Source: Rummeliibacillus pycnus
Lineage (GTDB): Bacteria; Bacillota; Bacilli; Bacillales_A; Planococcaceae
Direction of reading: 5' to 3'
Assembly (NCBI RefSeq): GCF_002884495.1
Contig: NZ_KZ614145.1
Coordinates: 3,548,423 to 3,612,422, forward strand
Length of the DNA: 64,000 nt
Notes under the pieces: generated by a model
What the model was told of the DNA's origin: nothing
The model's input: only the letters and a program-made list of their open reading frames with translations
The model's database searches: none
Shown here: one piece after another, positions 42,388 to 52,221 of the stretch
How the letters are laid out: the number at the start of each line of letters is the position of its first letter
Position numbering within the stretch: the first letter of the stretch is position 1
Translations under genes and position numbers: made by a program

Positions 42388-43185
42388 ATGAAAAACTATG
42401 GAGAAAATTTATTTAAAGGATCCGCAATATATTATTCAAAATATAGACCTTTATATCCTGCTTCTTTAGTTAGATTCTTAGTTAATCGGATTTCTTTAGA
42501 TGGAAATGGGCGAATGTTAGATTTGGGTTGTGGTACAGGACAATTAGCCTTAAGGTTTTCAGATTGGTTTGAACAAATTGTAGGAATTGATACTGAACCT
42601 GAAATGATTGATGAAGCAAAACGTTTAAGCAATGAGAGACGAGTTAAGAATATGGAATGGTTTATAGGTGACATTAATAGTTATAAAGGTAAATATGAGA
42701 ATTCTTTTAGATTTGTTACCATCGCAAAAGCATTTCACTGGATGAATCGAGATGAAGTTCTGGAACAATTGTATGACATGGTCTCTTTAGGGGGTGGAGT
42801 AGCAATCATCGATCAATATTCACCAAATAAAAAAGTTCTACCATGGCAAAAGAAGGTCAGCGAAGTAGTAAAACATTGGTATGGAGAAGAAAGAAGAGCG
42901 GGAAATACGACATACTCACATCCAACAATTAGTCATCAAGCGGTGATCGAGAATTCCAAATTTGATTTGGAAGTACATCAAATTCCTACTTTTGAGCAAA
43001 CCTGGACAATTGATTCGATTATAGGGAATATCTATTCAACTTCCTATGGGAGTAAACGATTCTTAGGCGATTATGTGCATTTATTTGAAGAAAATGTAAG
43101 AGAGGAATTATTGGCTCTAAATAATACAGGGATTTTCAAAGAGTCAATTGAGACCTCGGTTAAATTAGCCATAAAAAGTAAATAA
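42388..43185 (+). CDS. Class I SAM-dependent methyltransferase
   Basis: A 265-residue methyltransferase (type 11/25). SAM motif I is MLDLGCGTGQLALRF (residues 44-58), followed by the acidic residue in VGIDTEPEMIDEA and FRFVTIAKAFHWMNR. The substrate cannot be told. GAGG precedes the ATG. Single gene. Confidence 0.88.
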   Translation: MKNYGENLFKGSAIYYSKYRPLYPASLVRFLVNRISLDGNGRMLDLGCGTGQLALRFSDWFEQIVGIDTEPEMIDEAKRLSNERRVKNMEWFIGDINSYKGKYENSFRFVTIAKAFHWMNRDEVLEQLYDMVSLGGGVAIIDQYSPNKKVLPWQKKVSEVVKHWYGEERRAGNTTYSHPTISHQAVIENSKFDLEVHQIPTFEQTWTIDSIIGNIYSTSYGSKRFLGDYVHLFEENVREELLALNNTGIFKESIETSVKLAIKSK

Positions 43186-43322
43186 ACGATTTTATTAAAA
43201 GGATAGTAATGTTGTGAAAACTTAAAATAAGGGGCGTTTTCTTCATACACTACTCGCATTTTCAATAGAGAATTTGGTAAAGTAGAGGTTAGTTATATAA
43301 ATTCAACATAGGAGTTTTGAAT

Positions 43323-44243
43323 ATGAAGAGACGTCCACCAAGATTACAAAAAGGGGATACAGTTGGTATTATTGCACCATCTAGTCCTCCTAATATAGAA
43401 AGATTAACAAAATCACTCAATTTTTTAGAAGAATTAGGATTACATTATGTGTTAGGTGATACGGTACAGCAACATAATCATTATCTTGCAGGAACAGATG
43501 AAGAACGTGCTAAAGATTTGCAAGAAATGATTGAGGATCCAACGATTAAAGCGATTTTTTGTGCGAGCGCGGGCTTTGGTGCAGCAAGAATAGCAGATAA
43601 GATCGATTATTTATTGTTAGAAGAGAACCCAAAAATTTTCTGGGGCTTTTCTGATATTACATTTTTGCATACTGCAATCGGGATGTACTCAGATATTGTT
43701 ACTTTCCATGGTCCTACCTTATCAAGTATTGGACGCGACGATGTAACAGAACGTACGAAGCATATGTTTGAGCAACTATTCCAACCAGCAGAAATTCACT
43801 ATGATGAAAGGATTTCATCACTCATTACGATTTGTGGTGGAGTAGCTCGTGGTGAAATAACAGGCGGAAACTTAACATTAATTGCAAATAGTTTAGGAAC
43901 GAAATTTGAGATTAACACAGCAGGTAAAATTCTACTTATTGAAGATATTGGATTAGAACCTGCACAAATTGATGGATTGCTTAACCAATTAAAACAAGCA
44001 CGTAAATTCGAACAAGTAAAGGGCATTGTTATCGGCGAATTTACAGAAATACATCCGCGAGAATATGAAGATTCACCAAGTCTAGAAGAATTATTTAAAT
44101 CTTATTTTAAAGATTTGAATATACCAGTTGTAAGTGGTTTTAAAATTGGACATTGTGAACCGAATGTAGGTATTCCATTAGGTGTAGATGTTATTTTAGA
44201 TGCTGAGAACAAAGATTTGGCTATATTACCAGGAGTAGAATAG
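43323..44243 (+). CDS. Peptidase S66 family protein (LD-carboxypeptidase), paralogue of YkfA
   Basis: A 306-residue S66-family serine peptidase. The nucleophile lies in FWGFSDITFLH, Glu candidates in LIEDIGLEPAQID, and His in IGHCEPNVGIPLG. Such enzymes split murein tetrapeptides or related amides. ATG 43323 has AGGAG 8 nt upstream; TTG 43317 is less likely. It is clearly similar to the ykfA product at 50188 and lies just upstream of the dpp operon behind its own terminator, so it looks like a duplicate that left the operon. Confidence 0.9.
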   Translation: MKRRPPRLQKGDTVGIIAPSSPPNIERLTKSLNFLEELGLHYVLGDTVQQHNHYLAGTDEERAKDLQEMIEDPTIKAIFCASAGFGAARIADKIDYLLLEENPKIFWGFSDITFLHTAIGMYSDIVTFHGPTLSSIGRDDVTERTKHMFEQLFQPAEIHYDERISSLITICGGVARGEITGGNLTLIANSLGTKFEINTAGKILLIEDIGLEPAQIDGLLNQLKQARKFEQVKGIVIGEFTEIHPREYEDSPSLEELFKSYFKDLNIPVVSGFKIGHCEPNVGIPLGVDVILDAENKDLAILPGVE

Positions 44244-44249
44244 AAAAAG

Positions 44250-44290
44250 AAGGATCCAGTTTTATCAAAAAAATTGGATCTTTTATTTTT
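44250..44290 (+). terminator. Terminator after the S66 peptidase gene
   Basis: AAGGATCCA and TTGGATCTT arms followed by TTATTTTTT. Confidence 0.8.
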
Positions 44291-44483
44291 TGCTAATTAT
44301 TATGCCTCCTGGTTGCCATCCTTTTAAATAAAATTCATTAAAAAATCAACAATAGATCATATATTTTTATAATGCTTTATTTATGGATAAAAAATATATG
44401 ATCCTGATTATGAATGTGCTTAAATAAAAAGTATTTACTGTAAAAATAAAGTTATATTACAATTTATTACTTAAAAATAATTG

Positions 44484-44498
44484 AATATTCAGAAAGTT
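44484..44498 (+). promoter_or_regulatory. Putative CodY box upstream of dppA
   Basis: AATATTCAGAAAGTT matches AATTTTCWGAAAATT at 13 of 15 positions. A weaker overlapping match follows (AAGTTTCTGATAACC, 11 of 15). The dpp operon of B. subtilis is a classical CodY target. The box lies about 50 bp before dppA. Confidence 0.65.
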
Positions 44499-44547
44499 TC
44501 TGATAACCTATCAATAAACAGCATGAGATAGATAGGGGGAATTGAGG

Positions 44548-45372
44548 ATGAAATTTTTTCTTTCAGTAGACATGGAAGGTATTACAGGGTTACCAGATTA
44601 TACGTTCGTAACATCTTCAGAACGCAATTATGAAAAATCACGTAGAATTATGACACAAGAGGCAAATGCCATAATTGAATCAGCGTTTCAAAATGGAGCA
44701 ACAGAAGTTTTGGTGAACGACAGTCATTCTAAGATGAATAATTTATTAGTTGAAGAATTGCATGAAGATGCAACACTTATATCTGGAGACTTTAAGCAAT
44801 TTTCGATGGTACATAATGTGGATGCAACATTTGATGGCGTCTTGTTTGACGGTTACCATGCTAGAGCTGGCATGCCAGGGGTGATGAGTCACTCAATGAC
44901 ATTTAGTTTTAGAACGATTTTCATAAATGATGTAGAAATTGGTGAAATTGGATTTAATGCATATGTAGCAGGATATTATGGGGTGCCTGTTATTTTCTTA
45001 GCAGGTGATGATTGTGCATGTAAAGAAATTGAAGCGCTAATTCCAGGTGTTGTCACAGCAGCTGTGAAAGAATCGATTTCAAGATCATGTGTTAAAACAT
45101 TACATCCAAAAAAAGCTAGAGAGTTAGTTGCTGAAAAAGTTGCCGAGGCAATTGCTAAAAAGGGAGAAATTAAACCATTAACACCGCCGGAAAACCCAAT
45201 TTTAAAAATTGAATTTACCAACTATGGTCAAGCCGAATGGGCAGCTTTGATGCCAGGAGCAAGAATTATGGAAGGAACAACAATCGTAGAATTTCATGCA
45301 AAAGATATTTTAGAAGCATATCGAGCAATGTTGGTCATGGCGGAGCTTGCATTCCAAGCAAAATATTGTTAA
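44548..45372 (+). CDS. dppA: D-aminopeptidase DppA
   Basis: A 274-residue zinc-dependent peptidase of family M55 that removes N-terminal D-residues from peptides. Metal-binding residues are visible in SVDMEGITG and in DGVLFDGYHARAG with SHSMT; the conserved GEIGFNAYVAGYYGVPVIFLAGDD region is present with key residues G, E and D. ATG 44548 has GGGGGA upstream. First gene of dppABCDE-ykfABCD. Confidence 0.95.
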   Translation: MKFFLSVDMEGITGLPDYTFVTSSERNYEKSRRIMTQEANAIIESAFQNGATEVLVNDSHSKMNNLLVEELHEDATLISGDFKQFSMVHNVDATFDGVLFDGYHARAGMPGVMSHSMTFSFRTIFINDVEIGEIGFNAYVAGYYGVPVIFLAGDDCACKEIEALIPGVVTAAVKESISRSCVKTLHPKKARELVAEKVAEAIAKKGEIKPLTPPENPILKIEFTNYGQAEWAALMPGARIMEGTTIVEFHAKDILEAYRAMLVMAELAFQAKYC

Positions 45373-45404
45373 GGACATCCTAGAGGGGCAAAGGGGAGAT
45401 TTGT

Positions 45405-46343
45405 ATGGTGAAATATATCATCAAACGATTTTTGATGATGGTTGTGACGGTTTTAATAATTGCAACTTTAACATTTTTTTTAATGCATGCAATCCCAGGA
45501 TCGCCGTTAGATAGTGATCGTACGACGAATCCTACCATTCAAGCAAATTTAGAAAAATTTTATAAGTTAGATCAACCACTCCATAAGCAATATTTAAGTT
45601 ATTTAAAGGCAATCGTAACATTTGATTTTGGTCCTTCTATTAAAAAACCAAATGAGACAGTGAATAGTTTGATTGATAGAGGTTTTCCAATATCCTTCGA
45701 ATTAGGAATGGTGACGATATTAGTTGCCCTCATATCTGGGGTGATATTAGGAACTTTAGCTGCACTCCGCCATAATGGAGTGATTGATTATCTAGCGATG
45801 ACGTTTGCTGTAATTGGGATTTCGTTGCCCAACTTCATCTTAGCTACATTACTAATTAAAGTATTTGCTGGAGAGCTCGGCTGGTTCCCTGCAGCTACTT
45901 GGGAAAGCCCTAAGCATATGGTATTGCCAACACTCGCATTAGCAACAGGTCCCATGGCGATAATCGCAAGGTTAACAAGATCTAGTATGCTAGAGGTATT
46001 GACGCAAGATTATATTAAAATGGCAAAAGCAAAAGGGTTAAAAACGTGGAAAATCATTGTTCGTTATGCATTGCGTAATGCCATGATGCCTGTTGTAACA
46101 ATTATGGGGACGATGTTAGCTGGGATTTTAACAGGAACGTTTGTGATTGAGAAAATTTTCGCTATTCCAGGCATGGGAAAATATTTCGTAGAAAGTATAA
46201 ATAACCGTGATTACCCAGTAATAATGGGAACTACAGTATTCTATAGTGCATTTTTAGTGTTTATGTTATTCCTAGTCGATATTGTTTACGGAATTTTAGA
46301 TCCACGGATCAAATTGCATAAAAAAGCAGGTGATGCATCATGA
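45405..46343 (+). CDS. dppB: Dipeptide ABC transporter permease DppB
   Basis: A 312-residue permease with six membrane segments (first: FLMMVVTVLIIATLTFFLMH, preceded by an inside-positive start). It has the EAA-like loop DYIKMAKAKGLKTWKIIVRYALRNAMMP, key residues A, G and R. Its end overlaps the next start by 4 bp (ATGA). Confidence 0.95.
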   Translation: MVKYIIKRFLMMVVTVLIIATLTFFLMHAIPGSPLDSDRTTNPTIQANLEKFYKLDQPLHKQYLSYLKAIVTFDFGPSIKKPNETVNSLIDRGFPISFELGMVTILVALISGVILGTLAALRHNGVIDYLAMTFAVIGISLPNFILATLLIKVFAGELGWFPAATWESPKHMVLPTLALATGPMAIIARLTRSSMLEVLTQDYIKMAKAKGLKTWKIIVRYALRNAMMPVVTIMGTMLAGILTGTFVIEKIFAIPGMGKYFVESINNRDYPVIMGTTVFYSAFLVFMLFLVDIVYGILDPRIKLHKKAGDAS

Positions 46344-47275
46344 CAAATGTTCACGAAATTAGCGTAAAAGACGAATGGTTCAAGCCCAAAGTAAAAAATG
46401 CAGAAAAAGCAGAAATTGTTGTTCGGCCATCCCTTTCCTATTGGGCTGATGCATGGAGACGTTTAAAGAAAAACAAATTAGCGATGTTTGGTCTATTTTT
46501 TTTAATTTTCTTAGGACTGGCAGCTATTTTTGTACCAATGTTATCTCCACATTCGGTCACTACTATGGATCTACCAAATCAAAACAAACCACCTTCTAGC
46601 ACTAATTGGTTTGGAACAGATGAGATGGGGCGAGATGTTTTTACGAGAACATGGTATGGAGCACGTATTTCGTTATTTGTTGGCTTAATGGCAGCTATTA
46701 TTGATGTCACGATAGGCATTATTTATGGTGGAATAAGTGGCTATAAGGGAGGAAAGGTTGACTTATTGATGATGCGAATTATTGAGATTTTATACGGTTT
46801 GCCACATTTATTAGTCGTAATCCTTCTATTGGTAGTTATGGAACCGAGTTTAACAACGATCATTGTTGCATTAACCATTACAGGATGGGTAGGTATGGCA
46901 CGAATTGTACGTGGGCAAGTTTTACAGATTAAAAATTATGAATTTGTAACAGCTTCAAAATCATTTGGTGCTAAAACATTCAGAATTATTAGAAAAAATT
47001 TACTTCCAAATACAATGGGACCTATTATTGTTCAAATGACCTTAACAGTACCTAGTGCAATTTTTGCAGAAGCATTTTTAAGCTTTTTGGGTTTAGGTAT
47101 ACAAGCACCATTTGCGAGTTGGGGTGTAATGGCAAACGATGCATTGCCAGTTATTTTATCAGGTTACTGGTGGAGATTATTTTTCCCTGCATTGTTTATA
47201 GCAATTACGATGTTTGCATTTAATGTTTTAGGTGATGGGTTACAAGATGCTCTTGATCCAAAACTTAGGGGGTGA
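46340..47275 (+). CDS. dppC: Dipeptide ABC transporter permease DppC
   Basis: A 311-residue second permease subunit. A cytoplasmic N-terminus precedes the first membrane span (LAMFGLFFLIFLGLAAIFV); NWFGTDEMGRDVFTRTWYGAR and an EAA loop (ASKSFGAKTFRIIRKNLLPN) are typical of the DppC/OppC family. It overlaps dppB by 4 bp and almost touches dppD. Confidence 0.95.
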   Translation: MTNVHEISVKDEWFKPKVKNAEKAEIVVRPSLSYWADAWRRLKKNKLAMFGLFFLIFLGLAAIFVPMLSPHSVTTMDLPNQNKPPSSTNWFGTDEMGRDVFTRTWYGARISLFVGLMAAIIDVTIGIIYGGISGYKGGKVDLLMMRIIEILYGLPHLLVVILLLVVMEPSLTTIIVALTITGWVGMARIVRGQVLQIKNYEFVTASKSFGAKTFRIIRKNLLPNTMGPIIVQMTLTVPSAIFAEAFLSFLGLGIQAPFASWGVMANDALPVILSGYWWRLFFPALFIAITMFAFNVLGDGLQDALDPKLRG

Positions 47276-47280
47276 GAGGG

Positions 47281-48330
47281 ATGACAAGTAAAATACAACA
47301 AATGGATGAATCACTTCATAATCTCTCCACAACAGTTGGAAAGAAGATTCTAGAAGTACAAGATTTACACGTTACCTTTAAAACATATGGTGGTGAAGTT
47401 CATGCTGTTCGGGGTGTAACTTTTGATCTGTATGAAGGAGAAACACTTGCAATAGTAGGAGAATCAGGTTGTGGGAAAAGTGTCACGTCTAATGCCATTA
47501 TGGGTTTGATTCCACAACCTCCCGGCAAAATATCCAATGGTAAGGTGTTTTTTAAAGGTAAAGATTTAGCGCAGTTAGATAAAAAAGCATTACGGAAAAT
47601 ACAAGGAGTAGATATTTCTATGATTTTCCAAGACCCTATGACAGCACTAAATCCAACATTAACAATTGGTGAACAGCTAACAGATGGTCTTAGAACTCAT
47701 AAATCAATTAGTAAAGAGGAAGCCAAGAAAAAGGCTATAGAAATATTAAATTTAGTAGGTATTTCAAATCCACATGAGCGCTTAAAACAATACCCTCACC
47801 AATTTTCAGGGGGGATGAGACAGCGAATTGTTATTGCAATTGCGCTAATCTGTGAACCGACATTATTAATCGCAGATGAACCAACAACTGCTTTAGATGT
47901 AACAATTCAAGCTCAAATTCTAGAACTATTTGAAGAAATTCAACAAAAAACGGGTGTTTCGATTATTTTAATTACACATGATTTAGGTGTAGTGGCGAAA
48001 ATTGCAGATCGTATTGCTGTTATGTATGCTGGTAAGATTATCGAAATCGGTACGAAACGCGAAATATTTTATAAACCGACACATCCCTATACAAAGGGGT
48101 TATTAAATTCAGTGCCAAGACTAGATTTATTGGAAGAAGAACTAGAACCAATAGAAGGTACCCCACCAGACTTATTTGCACCACCAAAAGGGTGTGCCTT
48201 TGTAGCGCGTTGTTCATTTGCGATGGAAGTATGTGATTATGTACAACCAGAGACAACATATTTATCGACCAGTCATTATACAGATTGTTGGTTGCAAGAT
48301 AAAAGAGCAAAGGGATTATTTAATGATTAG
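47281..48330 (+). CDS. dppD: Dipeptide ABC transporter ATPase DppD
   Basis: A 349-residue ATPase: Walker A GESGCGKS, signature FSGGMRQR, Walker B LLIADEP, and the C-terminal oligopeptide/dipeptide domain with GCAFVARCSFAMEVC, which in related proteins can carry an iron-sulfur cluster. ATG 47281 has AGGGGGTGA upstream; the GTG at 47272 overlaps dppC. It would pair with the YkfD ATPase. Confidence 0.95.
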   Translation: MTSKIQQMDESLHNLSTTVGKKILEVQDLHVTFKTYGGEVHAVRGVTFDLYEGETLAIVGESGCGKSVTSNAIMGLIPQPPGKISNGKVFFKGKDLAQLDKKALRKIQGVDISMIFQDPMTALNPTLTIGEQLTDGLRTHKSISKEEAKKKAIEILNLVGISNPHERLKQYPHQFSGGMRQRIVIAIALICEPTLLIADEPTTALDVTIQAQILELFEEIQQKTGVSIILITHDLGVVAKIADRIAVMYAGKIIEIGTKREIFYKPTHPYTKGLLNSVPRLDLLEEELEPIEGTPPDLFAPPKGCAFVARCSFAMEVCDYVQPETTYLSTSHYTDCWLQDKRAKGLFND

Positions 48331-48385
48331 GTGATGGGCACTTAGTGCTTCACATAAATATAAAAAGGGGAAAGAGGGGAAATGT

Positions 48386-50011
48386 ATGAAGAAAAAGTGG
48401 CTTGCATTAGTATTTATGTCGATCGTTATGCTTGTATTGGCTGCTTGTACAGCAACAAAAGATGCAGGTAAAGAAGATAGCTCAACTAATGATGGTGGCA
48501 AAAAGGAAAAAGTTCTGCGATTAAACAATAGTGTTGAACCGAATTCTTTTGACCCATCTGTAGCATTTGATGCAGTTTCATGGGCTCCATTAAATAACTT
48601 AATGGAGGGGTTAGTTCGATTAAATGACAAAAATATTCCAGAGCCAGCAACTGCAGAGAAAATTAATGTTTCAAAAGATGGTTTAACGTATACATTTACA
48701 CTTCGAGACAATGCAAAATGGTCAAATGGCGATCAAGTCACAGCAAAAGATTTTGTGTATGGTTGGAGACATATGCTTGATCCAAAAACAGCTTCTCCAG
48801 CAGCATTTTTAGCTTATGTCATTAAAGGTGCAGAAAAATACAACACAGGTAAAGGCAAACCAGAAGATGTTGCAATCAAAGCAAAAGATGATAAAACCTT
48901 TGTTGTCGAACTAAATGCTCCTACTGATGCATTCTTGAATATTATTTCAAATCCAAGCTTCTTCCCGGTAAATGAAAAGGTGGCAATTGACAATCCAAAA
49001 TGGTTTGCAGAAGCAGATTCGTTTGTTGGAAATGGTCCGTTCAAATTAGAATCATGGGAGCATGATTCTAAAATGGTATTCGCAAAGAATGATCAATACT
49101 GGGATAAGGATACTGTGAAATTAGACAAAGTTGAGTGGGCAATGGTAAATGATACAAACACTGAATACCAAATGTATCAAAATGATGAATTAGACATTTC
49201 AACCGTACCTTCAGAACTTGCGACAGAATTAAAAGACAATAAAGAGGTAAAGATTGAAGATCAAGCAGGTATTGCTTTCTATCGTTTTAATGTAGACAAA
49301 AAACCATTTACAAATGAAAAAATTCGTAAAGCATTTGCTCTAGCTGTAGATCAACAAAACATTGTTGACTATGTAACAAAACAAGGGCAAAAAGCTGCAC
49401 ACGGTTTTGTAAGTTATGGAATTACAAATTCAAAAGGTGAAGATTTCCGAGAAGTAACAGGCGATCTAATCACATTCAATAAGGATGAAGCAAAGAAACT
49501 TCTAAAAGAAGGTATGAAAGAAGAAGGCTGGTCAAAACTTCCTGCTGTTACGCTAACTTATTCTACAAGCCCAGATAATCAAAAAATTGCAGTAGCACTT
49601 CAAAGTCAATTTAAAGAAAATCTAGGCGTAGACATCAAACTGAAAAATGTTGAATCTGGCGTATTCATGACAGAGCAAAAGGAATTAAAACACCAATTAT
49701 CACGTTCTTCATTCCTATTCGACTATGCTGATCCAGTTAATGCTCTAGAAAGCTTTATCACAGGTTCTACTATGAATCGTACAGCTTGGTCAAATAAAAA
49801 ATTTGATCAGTTAATCGCAGATTCTAAAAAAGAAAAAGATAATGATAAACGTTGGAAAATGCTTCAAGAAGCTGAAAAAATCTTAATTGATGAAGCACCA
49901 ATTATTCCACTTTATTTCTACAATCAGTTAACGTTAGAAAAACCATCTGTAACAGGTATAGTTCGCCATCCAGTTGGTTACCTAGAACTTAAATGGGCAG
50001 ACAAAAAATAA
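48386..50011 (+). CDS. dppE: Dipeptide-binding lipoprotein DppE
   Basis: A 541-residue solute-binding protein (family 5). The lipoprotein signal is WLALVFMSIVMLVLAAC with Cys21 as the lipidated residue. The SBP_bac_5 body has LRLNNSVEPNSFDPS, NGDQVTAKDFVYGWRHMLDP and AWSNKKFDQLI. It captures dipeptides or murein peptides for DppBCD. A strong AGAGGGGA site precedes it, as expected for the most abundant subunit. Confidence 0.95.
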   Translation: MKKKWLALVFMSIVMLVLAACTATKDAGKEDSSTNDGGKKEKVLRLNNSVEPNSFDPSVAFDAVSWAPLNNLMEGLVRLNDKNIPEPATAEKINVSKDGLTYTFTLRDNAKWSNGDQVTAKDFVYGWRHMLDPKTASPAAFLAYVIKGAEKYNTGKGKPEDVAIKAKDDKTFVVELNAPTDAFLNIISNPSFFPVNEKVAIDNPKWFAEADSFVGNGPFKLESWEHDSKMVFAKNDQYWDKDTVKLDKVEWAMVNDTNTEYQMYQNDELDISTVPSELATELKDNKEVKIEDQAGIAFYRFNVDKKPFTNEKIRKAFALAVDQQNIVDYVTKQGQKAAHGFVSYGITNSKGEDFREVTGDLITFNKDEAKKLLKEGMKEEGWSKLPAVTLTYSTSPDNQKIAVALQSQFKENLGVDIKLKNVESGVFMTEQKELKHQLSRSSFLFDYADPVNALESFITGSTMNRTAWSNKKFDQLIADSKKEKDNDKRWKMLQEAEKILIDEAPIIPLYFYNQLTLEKPSVTGIVRHPVGYLELKWADKK

Positions 50012-50019
50012 TAATATTG

Positions 50020-50048
50020 CAGTGCCATTCTCTGTGGCACTGTTCTTT
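50020..50048 (+). terminator. Hairpin between dppE and ykfA
   Basis: CAGTGCCA and TGGCACTG arms followed by TTCTTTCTC. The weak T-run suggests partial termination, so the ykf genes would be expressed less than dppA-E. Confidence 0.65.
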
Positions 50049-50187
50049 CTCTCTTAAATAAAAAGATGATAGTTTTTGGAAGTCGTCCTAATTATCCCGT
50101 ATTAATACAGTAAGTCCTTCATAAGGTGGAGGAAGAATCCCACCATTTATAAAAATTCCACTTTTTGAAAGAAAGGAAGGGAATAAG

Positions 50188-51111
50188 ATGAAACGTCAAC
50201 CAAAGAGATTACAGTCTGGTGACACAATAGGTATTATTGCACCTTCAAGTCCACCAAATTTGAAGAGCTTAGAGAATTCCTTAGATTTTTTACAAAAGCT
50301 TGGTCTTCAATATAAATTTGGAGAATCACTGTTCCAAGTGAATGGCTATCTGGCAGGTACAGATGATGAACGTTTAAATGATTTACATCAAATGTTTGCG
50401 GATCCGAGCATTGCAGGTATTATTTGTGCCTGTGGAGGTTATGGAGCGGCACGTTATACTGATCGCATTAACTTTGATTTAATCGCACATAATCCAAAAG
50501 TATTTTGGGGATATTCAGATATTACCTTTTTACATACAGCGATCGGAAGATATTCTGATTTCATAACATTCCATGGACCAATGCTCGCTTCTGATGTCGG
50601 AAAAGATACGTTCAAGGAAAAATCAGCAAAGATGTTTGAGCAATTATTTGAGCCAACAGTACTTCAATATGATGAATCATTTGCCTCTATCACAACATTT
50701 CTCCCAGGACAATGCCAAGGTGAGTTAACAGGGGGAAATCTTAGCTTGTTATCTAATGGTATCGGCACAAAATATGAAGTGGATACAAAAGGGAAAATAG
50801 TAATGATTGAAGATATAGATGAGGAACCATATCGTGTCGATTGTATGCTAAATCAACTAAGACAGGCGGGGAAATTCGATGATGTTGCGGGTATTATTAT
50901 TGCTGATTTTAGCCATGCAGAACCATCAAAGCGAAAGGTTTCATTGACATTAGATGAAGTATTTGAACATTACTTCGGTAATCTTGCTATCCCAATCGTA
51001 AAAGACGTAAAAATTGGCCATTGCCAACCACATTTCGCAGTACCACTTGGTGCGAATGCATTTTTAGACGCGGATGAAAAAATCATCACAATACAACCAG
51101 GAGTTCAATAA
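50188..51111 (+). CDS. ykfA: LD-carboxypeptidase-like peptidase YkfA (S66)
   Basis: A 307-residue S66-family peptidase acting on murein-derived peptides. The nucleophile is in FWGYSDITFLH, the Glu in MIEDIDEEPYRVD, the His in IGHCQPHFAVPLG. AAAGGAAGGG precedes the ATG. Gene order and neighbours are those of B. subtilis ykfA. It is similar along its full length to the protein encoded at 43323. Confidence 0.93.
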   Translation: MKRQPKRLQSGDTIGIIAPSSPPNLKSLENSLDFLQKLGLQYKFGESLFQVNGYLAGTDDERLNDLHQMFADPSIAGIICACGGYGAARYTDRINFDLIAHNPKVFWGYSDITFLHTAIGRYSDFITFHGPMLASDVGKDTFKEKSAKMFEQLFEPTVLQYDESFASITTFLPGQCQGELTGGNLSLLSNGIGTKYEVDTKGKIVMIEDIDEEPYRVDCMLNQLRQAGKFDDVAGIIIADFSHAEPSKRKVSLTLDEVFEHYFGNLAIPIVKDVKIGHCQPHFAVPLGANAFLDADEKIITIQPGVQ

Positions 51112-51131
51112 CAAAATGGGGTGAAACAATA

Positions 51132-52220
51132 ATGATCATTCGTTCAATTGAAACATTTCAGGTAGCGGTGCCATTAAAAAAAGCCTTTAAAACAGCCTTA
51201 CGTACGGTAACTGTGGCAGAAGCAATGTATGTACGTATTCAATTAGATGATGGTCGAGAAGGAGTAGGAGAAGCTCCACCGACTCATGTCATAACAGGTG
51301 AATCTTTAGCAAGTATTCAATTTGCCATTGAGGGGGTATTTAAACCTTTACTGATTGGAAAGGATTTACGCTATCATGAGCAGATTTTTCAAGCACTTCA
51401 TCGCTCGATGGTTCATAATACGAGCGCAAAAGCAGCTGTTGATATGGCGTTATATGACTTATTGGCACAGGACGCTGATCTACCGCTTTATCAGTATTTG
51501 GGTGGTGCAAAATCCGAGTTAACGACTGACTATACTGTCAGTGTAAATGAGCCAGCTGAAATGGCTGATGATGCTACACGTTATGTACAAGATGGTTTTC
51601 ATATTTTAAAGGTGAAAGTAGGAATTGGTGAAATTGAAGACGATATAAAACGAATTAAAGCAATTCGTAACGCTGTTGGCTTTGATATAAAACTTCGCTT
51701 AGATGCTAACCAGGGATGGACAGCAAAAGAGGCTGTTCGAGCAATTAGGCAAATGGAAGACGAACAATTGAATATTGAATTGATTGAACAGCCTGTATTA
51801 GCCCATGATATCGAGGGATTGAAGTATGTTACAGCTCACACATTAACACCCATTATGGCTGATGAAAGTGTATTTTCTCTTTATGATGCAAAACGAGTGA
51901 TTGAAATGAGAGCAGCGGATTTGATTAATATTAAATTGATGAAAGCTGGTGGAATCTATCAAGCGTTGAAAATTGCTACTTTAGCTGCTAGTCATGATAT
52001 GAATTGTATGACTGGCAGTATGATTGAAACAAAGTTAGGGGTGGGAGCAGCAGCTCATTTTGCAGCAAGTCAATCAAATATTATCTATTATGACTTTGAT
52101 GCGCCATTAATGTTAAAAGGAGATTTGCTTGATGGTAGTATTCAATATGAAGGTGCAAAAATAATTTTCGCTTCTTCACCAGGATTAGGCATCAAAAGAA
52201 TTAAAAAAGGGGTGAATTAG
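51132..52220 (+). CDS. ykfB: L-Ala-D/L-Glu epimerase YkfB
   Basis: A 362-residue enolase-superfamily enzyme that turns L-Ala-D-Glu from murein into L-Ala-L-Glu. The catalytic Lys pair is in ILKVKVG, metal ligands in RLDANQG, ELIEQPV and MADESV, and the second Lys in NIKLMKAGG. GGGGTGA lies before the ATG. It works between YkfC, which releases the dipeptide, and general peptidases. Confidence 0.95.
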   Translation: MIIRSIETFQVAVPLKKAFKTALRTVTVAEAMYVRIQLDDGREGVGEAPPTHVITGESLASIQFAIEGVFKPLLIGKDLRYHEQIFQALHRSMVHNTSAKAAVDMALYDLLAQDADLPLYQYLGGAKSELTTDYTVSVNEPAEMADDATRYVQDGFHILKVKVGIGEIEDDIKRIKAIRNAVGFDIKLRLDANQGWTAKEAVRAIRQMEDEQLNIELIEQPVLAHDIEGLKYVTAHTLTPIMADESVFSLYDAKRVIEMRAADLINIKLMKAGGIYQALKIATLAASHDMNCMTGSMIETKLGVGAAAHFAASQSNIIYYDFDAPLMLKGDLLDGSIQYEGAKIIFASSPGLGIKRIKKGVN

Positions 52221-52221
52221 C

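Noticed and set aside
43323-51111. Loss of the catalytic serine in both S66 peptidases
   Set aside because: At first the GGYGAAR-like stretch seemed to lack it, but the S66 nucleophile lies in the following G(F/Y)SDIT motif, which both proteins keep.
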